Below are positions 14,892-17,987 of a stretch of 17,987 nt of DNA, piece after piece (position 1 is the stretch's first letter; every line of letters starts with the position of its first letter). The stretch comes from UBA509 sp038729325. GTDB lineage: Archaea > Thermoplasmatota > Thermoplasmata > Thermoplasmatales > Thermoplasmataceae. The notes beneath the pieces are model-generated. The model had not been told where the DNA came from. It did not search any database and worked only from the letters and a program-made list of their open reading frames with translations. The stretch spans positions 1-17,987 of the forward strand of contig JAVYSG010000024.1 of the NCBI GenBank assembly GCA_038729325.1, given 5' to 3'. The position numbers and the translations under genes were made by a program.

Positions 14892-16006
14892 ATGGAGAGA
14901 TACACCCCCATTGTATCAATGGCAGCTCTTTCCCATGTGAAACGCGAAGCCTCCTGCTGCCCCATGATGCCCATTATTCTTCTCATGGACCTGAACATAA
15001 GCATTGATTCCATATAATCCGCAATCAGATCAGTATCCCAGTAGTCAACGCGGAGTACATTGCGAAGAGCCTCTCCGACCCCGGTTGTCCTGCTTATTAT
15101 TACCGGTGTGCCCAGAATCATGGATTCAATCACGGTCATCCCAAATGGCTCGGAAACGGCGGGAAGAACGAAAACATCACTGGATCGGTATATTTCAACT
15201 GACTTTCGAAAGCTCACAAATCCTGTGAACTCTGTTTTTTCAGATATTCCCAGCTCCCATGCTAGCTTTCTCACTTCCTGGTACTGATCTCCTGTTCCCG
15301 CCACGGTGAACCTGGCATCAGGCATCCTCTGCGATACAAGTGCCGCTGCTTCTATGAAGAATCTTGGCCCCTTCTGGGTTGTGACCCTTCCCAGGTACAG
15401 GACTCTTTTTGTCGGTTCATAGGTTCGGGCCATCATTGTGTAATGTTCATTGTCCACACCGTTATGGACAACAGTGATCCTATTGGGATCAGCTCCATAA
15501 TCCCTTACAATTTCGTCCCTGGTGAATGCGGAAACGGCTATGATCCTGTCAGCGGCCCTGACGCCATCCCTTTCAATGCTCATTATATCGGACTGCGGGT
15601 TGAAATTTCCTGATCTGTCCCGTTCCGTGCTGTGAAATGTGATCACAAGTGGAATGCCATATTTTTCCTTGATCATTTCGCCTGCCCTGAACGTTATCCA
15701 GTCATGGCAGTGCACCAGTGAAACCCCATGAGGGTCAAACTGCTCAAATACCCTCAGGTTATAGTCATCAACAGCTTCCCTGAAGCCAGGAAATCCTTCA
15801 ATCTCGTAGGGATTCCCGATGACCCCTCTGTTCAGTTTCACAGGAACTACATTGAAAGGATAGTTCTTTCCAAGCCTCTTCATGGCTGGAACATATACAT
15901 CTATATTCATGATTCCTGCAAGCCGTCCGAAAAGATTTATTGTATGTACTCCAAGCCCTCCTGAAAATGCCGGAGGCAGTTCCCATCCTATGACTGCTAT
16001 CCTCAA
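14888..16006 (-). CDS. glycogen synthase-like GT4 glycosyltransferase
   Basis: A 372-aa GT-B glycosyltransferase starting MRIAVIGWELPPAFSGGLG, where PPxxSGGLGVHT (11-22) is the nucleotide-sugar/acceptor loop of GlgA-type synthases. HCHDW (99-103), HNGVD (181-185), GRVTTQKG (206-213) and E286-x7-E294 (SEPFGMTVIES) complete the signature. It probably extends alpha-1,4-glucan from ADP- or UDP-glucose; the donor cannot be read from sequence. It is shorter than bacterial GlgA (~480 aa), as usual for archaeal forms. The start codon is TTG, overlapping the debrancher stop (TTGA); a stop codon immediately upstream in frame rules out anything longer, and GGAGG at 16016-16020 supports it. It is the middle gene of the operon. 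Confidence 0.88.
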   Translation of the reverse strand: MRIAVIGWELPPAFSGGLGVHTINLFGRLAGIMNIDVYVPAMKRLGKNYPFNVVPVKLNRGVIGNPYEIEGFPGFREAVDDYNLRVFEQFDPHGVSLVHCHDWITFRAGEMIKEKYGIPLVITFHSTERDRSGNFNPQSDIMSIERDGVRAADRIIAVSAFTRDEIVRDYGADPNRITVVHNGVDNEHYTMMARTYEPTKRVLYLGRVTTQKGPRFFIEAAALVSQRMPDARFTVAGTGDQYQEVRKLAWELGISEKTEFTGFVSFRKSVEIYRSSDVFVLPAVSEPFGMTVIESMILGTPVIISRTTGVGEALRNVLRVDYWDTDLIADYMESMLMFRSMRRIMGIMGQQEASRFTWERAAIDTMGVYLSI

Positions 16007-17823
16007 TCAAACATCCCTCCCGGATTGATTACATCCTCGTGATATGAACGCATGATCTCCCCGTAACTCCATGCCTGCATCATACACCCCTTTGGAGCCC
16101 CGTCAGGATCGCCATCGAAAATTTCCGGAAGATATGGCATGGAAAGCAGGGGGCGGAAGTATTCCATAAGCCTATCCGGTGCATACCCCGACCTGCGGGA
16201 AGCTGTGATATATGGTCCGATGAGCCACGGCCACACCGTACCGTTGTGGTACGCAGCATCACGGCTCGGAAAATCACCTGTGTAGTGTCCTTTATAGTTA
16301 GGATCACCAGGATCAAGGGTCCTGATTCCATATCTGGTAAGGAGCCTCTCATCAACGGCATTTTTGAACTTCCCGAATCCACTCAGCACAGGAAACGGGA
16401 GGCTGAATGCCATTATAAAGTTGGGACGCAGGCGCATATCGTCAGGGCGTGCAACATCAAGCACAGTTTTACCCTTCACAAATGCAGCAGAGAATTCATC
16501 CATAACCAGATCTGCCATTCCATTGAGTTCCACCGGAAGATCGGCATTAATTCTGGAGGAAATATCCTCAAGAGATCTGAGGGCATTGTACCAGAGGGCA
16601 TTTATCTCAACAGGGTCACCTTTCCTTGGGGTGAAGACAATGCCATCACGCTCTGCATCCATCCAGGTGAGAGGAGCATCAGTCACTCTGATAAATGGGC
16701 CATCCATTGAATACATATTATTGCCACGTATGTAGTTCATTGCAATATCATTTAAAAAAGGGAAAAGGTCCCTGGCGGTCTTAAGATCACCTGTATACTG
16801 CAGGTACTTCCATGCTGCGTAAATGTAAAGCAGTCCGGAATCTGCTGTCCTGAAGTCCTCCGGCGTCTCAAGCCTTTTGGGGACTGCACCTTTCCGCGAC
16901 ACTTTCCTGTATGCGTACAGAAGGTTGGCGGCTTCCCGGTACCTTCCGGTTACAAGCATCAGGCCAGGCATCGAAATAAAGGCATCTCTTGCCCAGGGCC
17001 CAAACCAGTGATAGCCGGCAATTATATTGTCCCTGGTCAGCAGCATGGCAGATCTCAGTGGAATCTGTCCCAAACCTGCAGGATATACGCCATTTTTCCT
17101 GATGTCATTCTCCATGGCCTTTCTTACATCGTGAAACGGTATATCCACATGGGTACCGGAATAGATCCTGAATTCCAGCGACTTGCCCGGATTATTGAAT
17201 TGAAATTCACCTGGCTCATAGAGGTCTTCCCTGAATATCGTGCCTCTTTCCCTTTCCACCGGATAGAGAAAGTTCCTGTACCATCTGCCTGTCTCAAGAA
17301 ATTCGCCCACGGAGTCAAATGAAACAGATAATTCTTCGTTTTCAACACTCACAGTGTGCCCATTTCTGGTGGTCTTATATGTTCTGGTGCCCTCACTGAT
17401 TGTTTCATGATAACTCCTGAATGAGATAAGCGGTATGATTCGGATCCTGGTTAAACGGGCACCTGAAAAAGTATACCTGATACTTACCTGGTCTGCAAGG
17501 GGATGAATGGCAATTTCTTTTCTCACCTCAATACTGCCTGTGGAGTAGCTGAACGTGGGAACAGGAAAGTCAGAAAATTTCCGAAGGCTGCGGTATCCAT
17601 CAGGAAACACAACGTCCCCATAGTAATTGGTATCCAGTGAAACCTCACCAGAATCTGTGGTCACAACTTCGAAGATCTTGTTAACAAGTACCTTTCGCAG
17701 GAAACGATCATCCACATTTCTAACCAGAATGCCATGATACGATCTGGTGTTGGCAAGGCTCCCGGTCGATGACGCATAACTGCCATTCCTGTTGGTTATT
17801 ATCCACTCTTCTCCGGGAATCAT
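16003..17823 (-). CDS. amylo-alpha-1,6-glucosidase (glycogen debranching enzyme, GDE type)
   Basis: A 606-aa enzyme that removes alpha-1,6 branches from glycogen. The N-terminal GDE_N-like domain opens with MIPGEEWIITNRNGSYASST, close to the family's usual start, and GSLANTRSYHGILV. The (alpha/alpha)6 catalytic domain shows GYHWFGPWARDAFISMPG (about 268-285), WMDAERDG and TPRKGDPVEINALWYNAL (about 386-412), YHNGTVWPWLIGPY (about 525-538) and MMQAWSYGEI (near 580). The acidic residues in WARD and WMDAE are the likely catalytic positions. I place the start at ATG 17823, because the longer frame from 17853 begins inside the TATA box and adds ten residues not seen in the family. It is the first gene of the operon and overlaps the next by four bases. 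Confidence 0.9.
   Translation of the reverse strand: MIPGEEWIITNRNGSYASSTGSLANTRSYHGILVRNVDDRFLRKVLVNKIFEVVTTDSGEVSLDTNYYGDVVFPDGYRSLRKFSDFPVPTFSYSTGSIEVRKEIAIHPLADQVSIRYTFSGARLTRIRIIPLISFRSYHETISEGTRTYKTTRNGHTVSVENEELSVSFDSVGEFLETGRWYRNFLYPVERERGTIFREDLYEPGEFQFNNPGKSLEFRIYSGTHVDIPFHDVRKAMENDIRKNGVYPAGLGQIPLRSAMLLTRDNIIAGYHWFGPWARDAFISMPGLMLVTGRYREAANLLYAYRKVSRKGAVPKRLETPEDFRTADSGLLYIYAAWKYLQYTGDLKTARDLFPFLNDIAMNYIRGNNMYSMDGPFIRVTDAPLTWMDAERDGIVFTPRKGDPVEINALWYNALRSLEDISSRINADLPVELNGMADLVMDEFSAAFVKGKTVLDVARPDDMRLRPNFIMAFSLPFPVLSGFGKFKNAVDERLLTRYGIRTLDPGDPNYKGHYTGDFPSRDAAYHNGTVWPWLIGPYITASRRSGYAPDRLMEYFRPLLSMPYLPEIFDGDPDGAPKGCMMQAWSYGEIMRSYHEDVINPGGMFD
16016..16020 (-). promoter_or_regulatory. 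Shine-Dalgarno site for the TTG start of the glycogen synthase-like gene
   Basis: GGAGG on the minus strand lies nine bases before TTG at 16006, within the last codons of the debranching-enzyme gene. Confidence 0.6.
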
Positions 17824-17844
17824 GCAACAATAACCAGATACGAG

Positions 17845-17858
17845 AATATACATATATT
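17845..17858 (-). promoter_or_regulatory. TATA box of the glycogen operon
   Basis: AATATATGTATATT on the minus strand spans 22-35 bases before the ATG at 17823, matching leaderless spacing. An ATG at 17853 lies within this element and is therefore unlikely to be a start codon. Confidence 0.6.
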
Positions 17859-17900
17859 GCTCTTACAATGAAAATGGAACTTAATTGCCCAGGCAGACAG

Positions 17901-17910
17901 ATTATAAAGA
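17901..17910 (+). promoter_or_regulatory. possible TATA box for a plus-strand gene at the right edge
   Basis: ATTATAAAGA would place transcription start near 17931. Downstream, GTG 17947 (reading KGPVQWTVQETN after the start) or ATG 17964 (MDCAGNQY) are open to the window end. The coding stretch is too short to call a gene. Confidence 0.3.
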
Positions 17911-17987
17911 GTATTGGCAAACGGTTCTATCATCAATACGTCAGCAGTGAAAGGCCCGGTTCAATGGACTGTGCAGGAAACCAATAC

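Noticed and set aside
1..17987. tRNA, rRNA, insertion sequence or integrase
   Set aside because: No transposase, integrase, terminal inverted repeats flanking a gene, or cloverleaf-like segment was found by reading both strands; a covariance-model scan would be needed to exclude small RNAs.

Overview
The window looks like chromosomal DNA of a thermoacidophilic archaeon of the Thermoplasmatales type, perhaps from a metagenome assembly because it holds a run of exactly 100 Ns. The signs are AT-rich TATA boxes about 26-28 bases upstream of start codons that lack a leader, Shine-Dalgarno motifs kept mainly for downstream operon genes, heavy use of AGG/AGA and ATA codons, and a characteristic gene content (etfBA, an ETF:quinone oxidoreductase-like Fe-S protein, a PHS-type MFS carrier, GH57/GDE glycogen enzymes, DUF5518-like protein). 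The assignment is inference; no rRNA or tRNA is present to confirm it.

Left part (1-4054): a truncated membrane-anchored gene leaves the window on the minus strand. Divergent from it is a 659-aa membrane Fe-S protein that probably passes electrons from electron transfer flavoprotein (ETF) to the quinone pool. A phosphate/carboxylate-type MFS transporter follows, preceded by a 26-bp palindrome.

beta-Oxidation block (4212-9407): etfB-etfA on the minus strand and thiolase - acyl-CoA dehydrogenase 1 - acyl-CoA dehydrogenase 2 on the plus strand diverge from one 181-bp promoter region. With the Fe-S oxidoreductase they make a coherent route: acyl-CoA -> ACAD -> ETF -> membrane oxidoreductase -> quinone, with thiolase closing the spiral. 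The two dehydrogenases have lost complementary motifs, which suggests an obligate heteromer. Enoyl-CoA hydratase, 3-hydroxyacyl-CoA dehydrogenase and acyl-CoA ligase are not in the window.

Middle (9393-13759): a small four-helix membrane protein, a dienelactone-hydrolase family enzyme followed by a 47-codon ORF, a 47-aa HTH-like small protein, then a GT4 glycosyltransferase coupled to a membrane-anchored winged-helix regulator. Next comes a pair of 14-bp palindromes upstream of a small Gly/Arg-rich-tailed gene that is interrupted by the assembly gap.

Right part (13767-17823, minus strand): a tight three-gene glycogen/alpha-glucan operon with 4-base overlaps: debranching enzyme -> glycogen-synthase-like GT4 -> GH57 alpha-amylase. 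The sequence shows several starts that automatic calling would get wrong or miss (TTG starts, a GDE start inside its own TATA box, and 47-codon genes).
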